Below are positions 53,060-62,340 of a stretch of 64,000 nucleotides of DNA, piece by piece; position 1 is the first letter of the stretch, and each line of letters opens with the position of its first letter. The stretch lies in contig CAJUAB010000007.1 of assembly GCA_910583845.1 (NCBI GenBank), positions 116,804-180,803 on the forward strand, in the 5' to 3' direction. The translations under genes and the position numbers were made by a program. This DNA is from an uncultured Acetatifactor sp. (GTDB taxonomy: Bacteria > Bacillota > Clostridia > Lachnospirales > Lachnospiraceae). The notes below the pieces were generated by a model. That model did no database searches, had not been told where the DNA came from, and worked only from the letters and a program-made list of their open reading frames with translations.

Positions 53060-55270
53060 TCATTGCTGTTCATTCAGGTACAGCTGAACCCGGTTCTGTA
53101 TGGTTTCCGCCGCCTGCTCCGCCGTTTTGACTCCGGACAGATAAGTGGAGGCTTCCTCCAGTATAATGTCCTCAATATAGGAAGTGCTCTGACAGCGGGG
53201 GACTGCCCGGTCCAGGATATCCGTGTATTCCGCTGTCCAGGGGGAGCCGTCCGGTTTTGTGTGCAGCGCCTCATACCGTCCTCCGCCCGTAGAATATTTC
53301 CATGGATGCCCGGAGAGAGAAGAATCTGTATAATCATCCATATAGCTGATGTTTTTCGTCACGATGTCTCTTCTGACAGGACGGAGCAATTCGCTTTGTC
53401 TGGACCAGCTGTAAAGAGAGTTCAGGTAGGCGTCAATCAATTCCCGGTACTCTGTCTGGTTGTTGACTACCAGGAAGTAATCCGCGTTCCAATAGCTTCC
53501 GTTTCCTGACTCTGTGGGAAATCCCACCGGGTGGAAGCCTTCCCCCATATCGGACATTTCCGCGCTGAAATCCACAAAGCTGTCCGTGTTTGGCCGAAAG
53601 GAAGCCGCGCCTCCTTCCCTCATGACGGAAGGGGGATCATTGTCGCTTGTGGCGGCTCCCACAGTGGCCAGTGCCTTTATAAACAGCTCATTGTTAAAAT
53701 CGCAGACCCCTGCGTCCATGTCCAGAAAGGGAGAGTTCGGCAGGTCCTGCAGGAGCAGCAGGCGAAGGGCTGTCGCCTTTGCCATATACCGGCGGCTGGT
53801 CATGATTTTTTTAAATTCCGGATGCTCATCCATCACGGACAGGGCCTCCTCCAGAGTCCAGCTCTCTTCCGGCCAGAGTCCGTCTGATACCAGCAGGGTA
53901 GTGACATAGGCCTCAACAGGGAGACCTATCTGCCGCCCGTCGATCACGCCGCAGTTAAGGGCGCCTTCATAGAGGGAGTCCCGCAGGTCCTCGTCCAGAA
54001 CGCCGCTTAGGTCTGCCAGAACCCCTTTCTCGTACAGGGTCCGCATGTCCGCGCCGGATACATAGTAGAGATCCGCCCCTTTCCCCGCGACCAGATCCGC
54101 CATGGACCGGGTGCGGAAATCTGCCAGGCTCTCTTCCGTCTGCTGCATGCTGATGGGGTCATTCTCCTTCCCCGGCTCCGGCCCCAGCTTGCAGATCAGG
54201 GCAATTTCGCGGCTTCGGTCCAGAATCAGCGGAAATCCCGCCTCGCTGACGGCAATGCAGGTCATGCCATTGTTTCTTCCCAGTCCCAGCTCCCCATAGT
54301 CGAAACAGACGCCCTCGTCTCCAGCGCGGAGATCCCAGCGGTACAGCTGTCCCTCATCCCCATAATACATAAGACCGCTCTCATGGATTCCCTTGCTGCT
54401 TGTATGCGGCAGCGGCTGGGTGAAAAATTTTCCCTGACCGGCGGCAGGGTCATACATGACCAGACATGCTTCCTAGCTGGCATTGCTGTACAAATCAAAG
54501 ACAGGTTCGCCCTCTGCCGTTTTCATGGCAAAGCTGCTGAAACTGTCCTCCTGATCCCAGGCCAGTTCGGCAAGGGGTTCTCCCGCCGCGTCCAGCACTG
54601 CGACTCTGTCGGTGGCATCGAGAAAATAGCGCCCTTCACAGTCCACGTACACATTTCCAAAAACCATACTGCCGCCGGGAGAAGTCAATATGCATCCTTC
54701 ATATGACTGCATACTGGGATACAGGTCGAAGGCGCTCAGATAGTCTCCCTCCATGGAAAAGCGCATGGCCAGATAGGCCAGAGTCTCATCCCCGTTTAAT
54801 ATTTGTACAAACAGCACATATTCCCGGGGATTCAGAATGTCAAAGGAACAGATCCGCTTCTCCGCCTCGCCGTATTCCTCCATCTTTGGCAGTTCGATGG
54901 GCCGGTGCCAGATTTCTCCCGTTGCGTCCTCGTATCCGTTTATGTACCAGATGACCGGCACGGAGGAATCTGTCAGAGACAAAAACTGATCCAGGGAGTA
55001 AAAATTCGCCCCCCAGCATCGGTATTCGCTGAAACGATAGTCATATTCCGGATCTGCCTGATACTCCAGCCCGCTGATATTTTTTTCCACGTAAAGGGTT
55101 TCTCCGGCATAACTGTCGCCGCCCCTCCGCCACTCCTCCGTCTTCCAGTCGTAGGCACCTGCATCCGGCTCTGCCCGGGAAGGAGAGGAAGTATGATCCG
55201 CGCCTGGCTGCGTACAGGCCGCCAAAGAGAGTGTAAGGAATAATATAAGAGCAAATACTTTTTTTGACAT
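53060..55270 (-). pseudogene. Solute-binding lipoprotein gene interrupted by an in-frame TAG
   Basis: Two minus-strand frames join in the same phase across one amber codon at 54473-54475 (FDLYSNAS-stop-EACLVMYDPAAG). Together they encode about 735 residues, like the 710-residue lipoprotein at 22932-25064. The N-terminal part starts at ATG 55270 after GAGGTGATTAAC and has a signal peptide with lipobox LAAC (Cys19). The C-terminal part holds the solute-binding region (ADLYYVSGADMRTLYEKGVLADLSG). A single nonsense change is the simplest reading; suppression or restart at the internal ATG 54457 would give only cytoplasmic or trace product. It lies downstream of GH115 and probably bound xylan-derived oligosaccharides. 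Confidence 0.8.
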
Positions 55271-55467
55271 GTTAATCACCTCTATATCCATTATACATCA
55301 TATCTGATGTTTATAGAAGGGTATAATTGAGAGACAAATAGATAATTGAAGCTGTAACGGCATGTAAATGCTTTCAGCGGGCAGATATTCAGACAGTCAG
55401 ATGAAAAGATCGGAAGTGAAGCAATAGATCTTCTCTACAAGGGGACGTTGCGTGATTGCTGCCAGAT

Positions 55468-55510
55468 ACAATATATGGATGAAACCCCAGGGGCTTCATC
55501 CATATATTGT
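55468..55510. terminator. Strong hairpin downstream of the GH115 gene
   Basis: ACAATATATGGATGAA pairs fully with TTCATCCATATATTGT around ACCCCAGGGGC. It follows the minus-strand GH115 stop at 55548. No long T-run is present, so it may end or stabilise the transcript. The remaining 55271-55467 shows nothing else. Confidence 0.6.
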
Positions 55511-55547
55511 AAGTAAGCCATATTTTTCAACAGCTCTTCTATTTTGT

Positions 55548-58500
55548 TCAGCCATTGTTGGAAACCGTCCAGTCCCGGTCAAGCGGCGGGCGCTCCTTTC
55601 CTCTGCTCAGGTAGATTCTGTCTATCTGCAAGCCCGTATCACAGGCATATATGGAAAAGATATGTTCCCCGGGGGAGAAATGGATCTTGCCGGTGAGGCA
55701 CCAGTAATACGTATGCAAGGTCGCGAAATGGCAAAGCTGCCCGTTATTGTACTGCATGCTCAGGGGAAGCGCTTCGTCGTCCACCGCGAAATAGCAGCTG
55801 TCCGACATATGGTTTTCATATAACAGAAGGAGCCACACATGATACTCTCCTTCCCCCGAGACATGGATGCGATAATGCATTCCCGGGGCATCCTTTGCTT
55901 TCTCCCATGTATAAGGTTTCCCGGGCACCTGCATCGCCAGGCCCCGGCCTCCCTCGGTCAGCGAACGCACATGCCGCCAATAGATCCGGCCGGTGACATC
56001 GGGGGTGAGATACGCGTTGGAATCGCCTGCAAGCGCATACTCCGCCTCAATGGCAATGCTTCCATTCTTTTCCGTGAAAACGCCCTTGCCAAACAGAACT
56101 GTCAGATCATCCACGGCGTTGTCTTCATAATAGCTGTCGTACCGCCCCGCCTCCTTATAAGGCTGCCTGACGGTCTCATTTTTCATATAGAGCCTGTTAT
56201 GCTTCCAGAATTCCTCATCGGCATATATCATACCAGGCAGAAGCGCCGTGTCATCCTCGCAATAAAGCGCGGTCCGGATGTGATCAAGCTCCTCCCAACG
56301 TACCTTGGGCTCGTCCGCCCTGAAACGTGCCGGAAGGGCTCCGTAACAGGTTTTCCGGAGTTGGCGTGTGTAGATTACCAGCTTCTCCAGCGTCACATAT
56401 TGATCAATCATATACACGCGTATGGTATGCCGGCCCGGAGACAGGCGGGGGAGCTTCGCATACAATTTTTCCCCGTTATTCAGCACACTGTCATGCCAGT
56501 TCCCCCGCCACTCGTCGTTGGTGTCCGACTCCATGACAAAGGGCTCACAGTCATCGACTCCTATGCCGAATCTGATACGTCCCACGGAGTCAAGCGTAAG
56601 GAATCTTGTCACTTCCAGATCAAATTCCCCCTCACTGAAAAGAGAGAAAGTATACGCCACAGAGGGATGATCCCGAAGAGACGTATCTCCCAGCGAGCAG
56701 AGCCCGGGATGATAGGCCATCAACACACTGCCGCCTTCCCGTCCCATACCGTACACTTTATACCAGCCGACATCCCGAAGCGGCGGCACATGTACGGGCG
56801 AGCCGCCGCATTCCTCATAATCCGCCGCATATATGCATACGGCTCCGTCGTCCTCCACGTGGGACAGACCGCCTTCGCCGTCCGTACATCCGGCCTCCGC
56901 CTTTATCCCTATGTGAAGGAGCTGTTCTTTCTCAGGAAGGCTGACGGTCAGTTCCGCCTCCTTCCCCACATAGGCCGTTTCGTCATTGACACTTATGTAG
57001 ATCCGTTTCTCCTCGTGGATCATCCCCGATTCCTCCGATATGTCGAGCCACGGGGGCTTTCCTGCAACAGTAAACGAAATGGGGGACGCGCAGGTGTTGC
57101 CGATTTCAAACCATTTTTTACGGATACCCCCGCCGTAAAAAACAATCCTTCCTTCCTCTGAGGTTTCGCTTCCGTCCCACAGAACCGCCTTGACCGTAAG
57201 CTCTCTTCTTCTGATGGAAGGTCTGCATGCGGGATAAAGGCATATGCCCGGGGGTGGAAAGGAATCGGGAGTGAGAATGCCTTCCCACTTTCCGCTTTGC
57301 ATATGTACATTGTAGTATCGCAGCATCTTTTGTAAATACCGGGTCATTCTGCGGGAATATTCTGTGTAAAGATCCGCCGCCCTGTCATTTCCTCTGTCAT
57401 AAGAAAGAACGCTGCGGTCGGCATAATAAAACGCGTGGTTCACATAATAGGAGGAATGTACCTTAAAGAGAAACATCTGGAAGAACGCGTCCTTTTCGCT
57501 GTCAGGAAGGCATGCGTATATTTCATTGGCCCGGGCGAATACTTTTTCAAGCCTGCACAGACGCGCTCCGGCCTCATCGCCGCAGCCTGCCTGGGTAAAT
57601 ACCATGGGCTGCATATGCTCGATCTTTCTGGCGTTGGTCAGATGCGTGTATTCCTCATACAAATCCGCGAGTTCTCCGCCATATCCCCCCGAAAAACAGG
57701 AGTCAAACCACTGCGCGGTATATGTATGAATGTCACAGGTCACAGGCGTGTCCTTCCCCGCATCCCATGCGTAGGCGAGAAACACCTCCATATCCATTTC
57801 CAGGGGCTTGAGCGCGCCTGCGTTTAAAACCCATATTTTCCGTATGCCGTTGGCATAGGCCTTTCTGAGCTCATTTGTGGTATGCGCCAGAGGCATGGTA
57901 TTGAAGAACAGATAGCTCATGTCAGTGGCTCCCCAATAGGACGCATGAAAATATAATCCATGCCCGCCGGATCTTTTCCTTTCATTTGCATCCGGATACC
58001 TTCTGATATGTCCGAAATTATCATTTACCCAGATCAGGGTGACATCATCGGGGACGGTAAGCCCTGCGTTATAGAGCGGAAGAACCTCCTTGTACGGAAT
58101 AAAGGACTGCAAAGCGCAGGAAGGGGAGGGAAGGCCGCATTCCGTCCGGATCATCTGCCGCTGGTCATCCATAATGGTCTCCAGAAGCCTGATTTTTGCC
58201 GAAAGTTTTTCTTCCTCCGTAAGCGTGGCGTCCTCATTGATTATTTTTGTGGAAAAGCCGTAATCGTGAACTCCCCTCATGCCGATGGTGTAACAGACCT
58301 CATAGTCCTTGTTCATTGCCACGCTTTCCCGCCAGTATTCTCTGATAACCTCCCGATTCTTACCGGGGATCGAATAGTCGTAGTAAATCGTTTCCCTCTC
58401 CTGATCGCCAGAGGTTTTCAGCTTTCCCGTATGAACGGCGTCATAGTCGCTTTTATACCCCTTTTTGTCCAGCCAGGGCGTCCATTCGTTCTGGTTGCTC

Positions 58501-59195
58501 CGCATAAGCATATCGCAGTGGGTGGTGCCGATCACAATCCCCATTTCGTTGGCCAGCCATGCGTTTCGCGGATTCTCCTGAAAATAATTCACATGCATGG
58601 CAGGCCAAAGATAGTTTCCCTTAAGCCGGAGTATCAGCTCATAGATTTTCTCATACAGCTCAGGCCCTATGGTGCCGTCCTTTGTATGCTTTGCCGCCCA
58701 TTCCTCCAGTTCTTCCTCATCATTCAAAAAGATTCCCCGGTACTGGACGGACGGAAAATCGGCCCGGGAAAACCCCTGGGGAATGAAAATCCGCGCTTTC
58801 TTTTTTACCGGTACATCCGCAAAAAAATACCAGGGTGATACGCCAAAATAAGCGGACATTTCGTATATGCCATAGATCGTACCCCGAGGATCAGCCCCGT
58901 TTATATAGAGAGTTCCTCCGCACTCTTTTATAACATAGCCTTCCCATGTGTCAAGAATTTCCGTTTCTTTTGGGGAGGAGACGCAGGGACTTAATAGCCG
59001 GACATTTTTTGTCGCGGCCAATATATCCATACCGTCGGTGCTTTCCTCCGCGGAAAGAGCAATAAGACACACCGTTGTATCCGTAATGATCTGCAGGTCA
59101 TTTCGCAGATGGTTGAGAGCGATTCTGACCGCGGATGTTTCCTCTTTGTAATAACCGATATGAATCGTGCCTTCAAGTATCATCTGGGGGTTCAT
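55548..59195 (-). CDS. Glycoside hydrolase family 115 (xylan alpha-1,2-glucuronidase)
   Basis: Predicted 1215-residue enzyme. The N-terminal alpha/beta domain and TIM barrel show GH115 marks: WYFFADVPVKKK, FPSVQYRGIFLNDEEEL, LRLKGNYLWPAMH, VTLIWVNDNFGHIRRYP and GGHGLYFHASYWG. The C-terminal region holds further beta domains. GH115 enzymes remove (4-O-methyl-)glucuronic acid from xylan. No signal peptide is seen, so it should act in the cytoplasm on imported oligosaccharides. AGGAGGATTGGC before ATG 59195 sets the start. It follows the GDSL esterase gene after 75 bp, and the broken binding-protein gene lies downstream. Confidence 0.9.
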   Translation of the reverse strand: MNPQMILEGTIHIGYYKEETSAVRIALNHLRNDLQIITDTTVCLIALSAEESTDGMDILAATKNVRLLSPCVSSPKETEILDTWEGYVIKECGGTLYINGADPRGTIYGIYEMSAYFGVSPWYFFADVPVKKKARIFIPQGFSRADFPSVQYRGIFLNDEEELEEWAAKHTKDGTIGPELYEKIYELILRLKGNYLWPAMHVNYFQENPRNAWLANEMGIVIGTTHCDMLMRSNQNEWTPWLDKKGYKSDYDAVHTGKLKTSGDQERETIYYDYSIPGKNREVIREYWRESVAMNKDYEVCYTIGMRGVHDYGFSTKIINEDATLTEEEKLSAKIRLLETIMDDQRQMIRTECGLPSPSCALQSFIPYKEVLPLYNAGLTVPDDVTLIWVNDNFGHIRRYPDANERKRSGGHGLYFHASYWGATDMSYLFFNTMPLAHTTNELRKAYANGIRKIWVLNAGALKPLEMDMEVFLAYAWDAGKDTPVTCDIHTYTAQWFDSCFSGGYGGELADLYEEYTHLTNARKIEHMQPMVFTQAGCGDEAGARLCRLEKVFARANEIYACLPDSEKDAFFQMFLFKVHSSYYVNHAFYYADRSVLSYDRGNDRAADLYTEYSRRMTRYLQKMLRYYNVHMQSGKWEGILTPDSFPPPGICLYPACRPSIRRRELTVKAVLWDGSETSEEGRIVFYGGGIRKKWFEIGNTCASPISFTVAGKPPWLDISEESGMIHEEKRIYISVNDETAYVGKEAELTVSLPEKEQLLHIGIKAEAGCTDGEGGLSHVEDDGAVCIYAADYEECGGSPVHVPPLRDVGWYKVYGMGREGGSVLMAYHPGLCSLGDTSLRDHPSVAYTFSLFSEGEFDLEVTRFLTLDSVGRIRFGIGVDDCEPFVMESDTNDEWRGNWHDSVLNNGEKLYAKLPRLSPGRHTIRVYMIDQYVTLEKLVIYTRQLRKTCYGALPARFRADEPKVRWEELDHIRTALYCEDDTALLPGMIYADEEFWKHNRLYMKNETVRQPYKEAGRYDSYYEDNAVDDLTVLFGKGVFTEKNGSIAIEAEYALAGDSNAYLTPDVTGRIYWRHVRSLTEGGRGLAMQVPGKPYTWEKAKDAPGMHYRIHVSGEGEYHVWLLLLYENHMSDSCYFAVDDEALPLSMQYNNGQLCHFATLHTYYWCLTGKIHFSPGEHIFSIYACDTGLQIDRIYLSRGKERPPLDRDWTVSNNG

Positions 59196-59270
59196 GCCAA
59201 TCCTCCTATGGGAGATCATGGGATCTCCTGATCGCTTATCAGCGGCTATGGCGTATTCTCGTGCGAGATC

Positions 59271-60455
59271 CTACGCAAACAATGTTAAATCGATTACTTC
59301 CGCCATTGTCTCATACCCGTCATAGGGATGGAGACCGTCTAACGGAGCAAATTTTGGCAAAATACTTGTTGGATCTGCCGGGTCCGCCAACGCGCCCTCA
59401 AAGTCTATGATCGCGTCCATATGGGAATCGGTACTGCGCATCCAGCTGTTGATCTTTGTTCTCACTTCCTCGGCCGCTGCGGTATAATCCTGGTATTTTC
59501 CAAAGGGAAGTATGGGCGCGCCATATATTTTGATTCCGTTTTCGTGGCACAGCGCCACCATCTTCTGATATTCGGGAATGAGCCTGTCATATTTACCGGT
59601 ATCAGAGAGGGAGAGAAGATCGTTGACGCCGAACAAAAGGATACAATAGCCCACTCCGTCATGTCCCAGCAGGTCCCTGCTGAACCGGTCCCTGCCTGCG
59701 TCCGTGGGCCAGGCGTCCAGTATGGAATTGGCGCCGATGCCCTTGTTCACCACGGAAATATGCTTTGTGCCCTCATTGGCCTGTAGTCTCCTGGCAAAGA
59801 AATCCCCCCATCGCGCGTAAGTGTCCGGTCTCTTTCCCGGCACCGCCCAATCTGTTCCGAAGCCGTCCGTAATGGAATCTCCGAAACAGATGACAGCCTT
59901 ACTCCCCGCCGGGGACATCAGGGAAACATCCGCCAGAAAATACCAGGACGTGGTCAGGACAGGCGCTGAAAACGTTTCTGCAGATACCTGGTTTCCCGGC
60001 ACCTGATAGGTAGTGGCCCTTGCCCCCCTGTGCCCTGTCATCTCATCCGGGGTTTGGGGGGCGGTGTCAAAGTACATGGTTATCGCGATATTGTCAAGAG
60101 CGCTGACGCGGAAACGAAACGAATCCGTCTCTGTCACCGCGCCGGCAGGAATGACAATTTCTTCCAGACCCGATGCCCTGACAGTGGTATCCGTGGATGG
60201 GTCTATTGTGGACTGATCCGCTCTGATCTGCCTGGCCACATGTACGGACCGGATCACAACATCGCTTTTGCCATATCGGTTGGAAAGTCTCAGCTTCATC
60301 TCATCCCCCGATGTGGTCACCCGGACGATCTGACGGACCGTTGTGTTCGCAAGGGGCTGAGGCATCCCTTCCGGCGTGGCAATGAAATTTTCTTCCGCTG
60401 TTCCCCATGTGGTAACCCACGACATGGGCGAGCCTGTGCTTTTGTGTTCGTTCAT
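59271..60455 (-). CDS. SGNH/GDSL hydrolase (carbohydrate esterase-like)
   Basis: Predicted 394-residue esterase. An N-terminal beta domain of about 190 residues is followed by the SGNH hydrolase: block I CFGDSITDGFGTD (Ser nucleophile), block III FGVNDLL and block V DGLHPYDGYE (Asp/His). No signal peptide. GAGAGGTGATAGG precedes the ATG. Paired with GH115, it probably removes acetyl groups from xylo-oligosaccharides (inferred from context). First gene of the minus-strand locus, divergent from the AraC regulator. Confidence 0.85.
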   Translation of the reverse strand: MNEHKSTGSPMSWVTTWGTAEENFIATPEGMPQPLANTTVRQIVRVTTSGDEMKLRLSNRYGKSDVVIRSVHVARQIRADQSTIDPSTDTTVRASGLEEIVIPAGAVTETDSFRFRVSALDNIAITMYFDTAPQTPDEMTGHRGARATTYQVPGNQVSAETFSAPVLTTSWYFLADVSLMSPAGSKAVICFGDSITDGFGTDWAVPGKRPDTYARWGDFFARRLQANEGTKHISVVNKGIGANSILDAWPTDAGRDRFSRDLLGHDGVGYCILLFGVNDLLSLSDTGKYDRLIPEYQKMVALCHENGIKIYGAPILPFGKYQDYTAAAEEVRTKINSWMRSTDSHMDAIIDFEGALADPADPTSILPKFAPLDGLHPYDGYETMAEVIDLTLFA

Positions 60456-60552
60456 CCTATCACCTCTCTGTTGTTTACAGAATCGTATGGTATTTACCTT
60501 CTTATATTAATATCTGCTGTTGCAAGTTTCTATGCTTTTTTCATCAGAATTA

Positions 60553-60581
60553 TTGCGTTTTCAGCGATCAGGTGCTATATT
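60553..60581 (+). promoter_or_regulatory. Promoter of the AraC gene
   Basis: TTGCGT (60553-60558) and TATATT (60576-60581), 17-bp spacing, 19 bp before the start codon. Confidence 0.6.
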
Positions 60582-60600
60582 GGGGGCAAAGGAGATCATT

Positions 60601-61470
60601 ATGGAACAGAGGAATGGAATGCCCTATATTTATGAAGAAATCAAACAGAATATGCTGCTGGAACATCGCACAGGGGAACAATACAGGAACATATTTCACA
60701 GGCACAACGGCTATGAAATATACCTTCTGCTACAGGGGGATATCAATATGCTGGTGGAACATTCCTGCGTTCATATCGGAAGAGGCGCGCTGGCCATCAT
60801 GAACCCCACCGAATATCATCTGGCCGTGAGTATGGACGGCGGTTTATATGAACGCTATACCCTCAATCTCACCACCAGATTTTTACAGAGCCTGACCACG
60901 GATCAGACGAATTTCATATCCTTTTTCGACAAAAGAAATCCCGGCCAGAATAATATTGTAACGCTGGCCGAAGACGACATACATACCTTGCAGGACCTGT
61001 TTGATTCCCTGAAAAGCGCGCTGGACAGCGATGTCTTTTGCAGTGACATTCTGGCCAATTCGTACTGCATGCAGGTGCTCTATTTTGTCTGTCGGAAATT
61101 TATAGAGTCGGAAAACATACCCGCTAATATTATGCCGCCGATTATAACCCGGACAATACAGTATATAAACGATCATATCACTGAGAGCATCACTCTCACC
61201 GACATCGGGAACGAACTCAGCTATAATAAGGATTATATCGGGAAAATATTCAGGCAATATACCGGAATCCCGCTGAAAACCTATATTCTCGAAAAAAAGA
61301 TGGATCTTGCGCAGTCGTTGCTGGCCCAGGGGCAATCCGTGACCGAGACATGCTTCAACACGGGCTTTCAGGATTACGCCAACTTTATCCGGACCTTTAA
61401 AAAATATACCGGGCATACCCCGAATAAAGGCAGGCGGGAAAACGGGGACATCCCTCTTTGGAAGCGATGA
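60601..61470 (+). CDS. AraC-family transcriptional regulator with cupin-like sensor
   Basis: Predicted 289-residue regulator. An N-terminal cupin-type domain (FHRHNGYEIYLLLQGDINMLVE, RGALAIMNPTEYH) is followed by the AraC double helix-turn-helix (ITLTDIGNELSYNKDYIGKIFRQYTG; SVTETCFNTGFQDYANFIRTFKKYTGHTP). AAAGGAGATCATT before ATG 60601 and the promoter position exclude the longer frame from 60520. It is divergent from the GDSL-GH115 genes and probably activates them in response to a xylan-derived sugar. Confidence 0.9.
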   Translation: MEQRNGMPYIYEEIKQNMLLEHRTGEQYRNIFHRHNGYEIYLLLQGDINMLVEHSCVHIGRGALAIMNPTEYHLAVSMDGGLYERYTLNLTTRFLQSLTTDQTNFISFFDKRNPGQNNIVTLAEDDIHTLQDLFDSLKSALDSDVFCSDILANSYCMQVLYFVCRKFIESENIPANIMPPIITRTIQYINDHITESITLTDIGNELSYNKDYIGKIFRQYTGIPLKTYILEKKMDLAQSLLAQGQSVTETCFNTGFQDYANFIRTFKKYTGHTPNKGRRENGDIPLWKR

Positions 61471-61478
61471 TTTTTGGT

Positions 61479-61507
61479 TTGCGTTTATCTTTTACATGCA
61501 TTATAAT
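61479..61507 (+). promoter_or_regulatory. Promoter of the TIR-STAND module
   Basis: TTGCGT (61479-61484) and perfect TATAAT (61502-61507) with 17-bp spacing. The leader of about 155 bases contains repeat copy I. Confidence 0.7.
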
Positions 61508-61582
61508 GGTAGTAAGAGCGTGATGAAGAATTTTGTACAACAATGCTCCGCCCCGCCATCTGTCGCGGTAAACCGCGTCCTC

Positions 61583-61617
61583 ACATCTGACGGAAAGCAT
61601 TTTTCAAACATACTCTG
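61583..61617. repeat. Dispersed intergenic repeat, half-element copy I
   Basis: ATCTGACGGAAAGCATTTTT followed by CAAACATACTCTGG, close to copy A at 6309 and to an arm of the 160-bp palindrome. It lies in the leader of the TIR gene. Confidence 0.6.
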
Positions 61618-61667
61618 GAGAACGTTATGCAATGGTCTGTACGGTAATATACACAAAGGAGGATCTT

Positions 61668-62321
61668 ATGGGACAGGAAGTAAAAAATCTGCTGAAAGGC
61701 GTTTCTGTGGGAGGCGACTATATCGGCGGGAACAGTACGGTCAATTATTATTACGGCAGTCAGGCGGAAGCCCAAAGGGAGGGAGGCAGCGGCGACAGAA
61801 CTGTATTTCTTTCTTATAACTGGCATGACATGGACACGGCGGACAGAATTGATAAGCATCTGTCAGGGCTTCCGGGCATAACCGTGAAAAGGGATATCCG
61901 GGATATCGGCCAGTGGAAAAGCATCAGGGAGTTTATGGAGGGCATACGGCAGCAGGATTACGCGGTTCTCATCGTCAGCGACGCTTACCTGAAATCCAAA
62001 AACTGTATGTTTGAGGTTACGGAGATAATGAAGGAGCGGGAGTACGCGGGCAGGATCTTTCCGGCCGTTCTGGAAACCGGCATATATGATCCCCTGACCC
62101 GGGCGGGATACATAAGCTACTGGCAGCGGGAATGCGATCAGCTGGAAGCCGCGGTAAAGGGGCTGGACCCGGCCAACGCAGTGGAGCTGGCGGCGGATTT
62201 AAAGCGGTATAAAAACATTGCCTCTTCCATGGGAGAGTTTCTAGGTATCGTCGCGGACAGGAACAATCCGGATATCAGGGAGATAGAGATACAGATCGAG
62301 AAAGCGCTGCTGAAGAGCTGA
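61668..62321 (+). CDS. TIR domain protein with N-terminal GxYxGGNxT motif
   Basis: Predicted 217-residue soluble protein. Residues 15-30 carry GGDYIGGNSTVNYYYG. A linker leads to a TIR domain (about 44-200): TVFLSYNWHDMDTADRIDKHL, VKRDIRD, AVLIVSDAYLKSKNCMFEV with Glu117 at the catalytic NADase position. AAAGGAGGATCTT before ATG 61668 sets the start. The next gene, a STAND NTPase 19 bp on, has the same N-terminal motif, so the pair probably interacts. I infer a NAD-cleaving effector triggered by the STAND sensor. Confidence 0.88.
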   Translation: MGQEVKNLLKGVSVGGDYIGGNSTVNYYYGSQAEAQREGGSGDRTVFLSYNWHDMDTADRIDKHLSGLPGITVKRDIRDIGQWKSIREFMEGIRQQDYAVLIVSDAYLKSKNCMFEVTEIMKEREYAGRIFPAVLETGIYDPLTRAGYISYWQRECDQLEAAVKGLDPANAVELAADLKRYKNIASSMGEFLGIVADRNNPDIREIEIQIEKALLKS

Positions 62322-62340
62322 ACCGCCAGGGGGAATGACT

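Noticed and set aside
54473..54475. Pyrrolysine or programmed readthrough at the amber codon
   Set aside because: No pyl genes or methylamine methyltransferase context in the window; a nonsense mutation or sequencing error is simpler, though not excluded.
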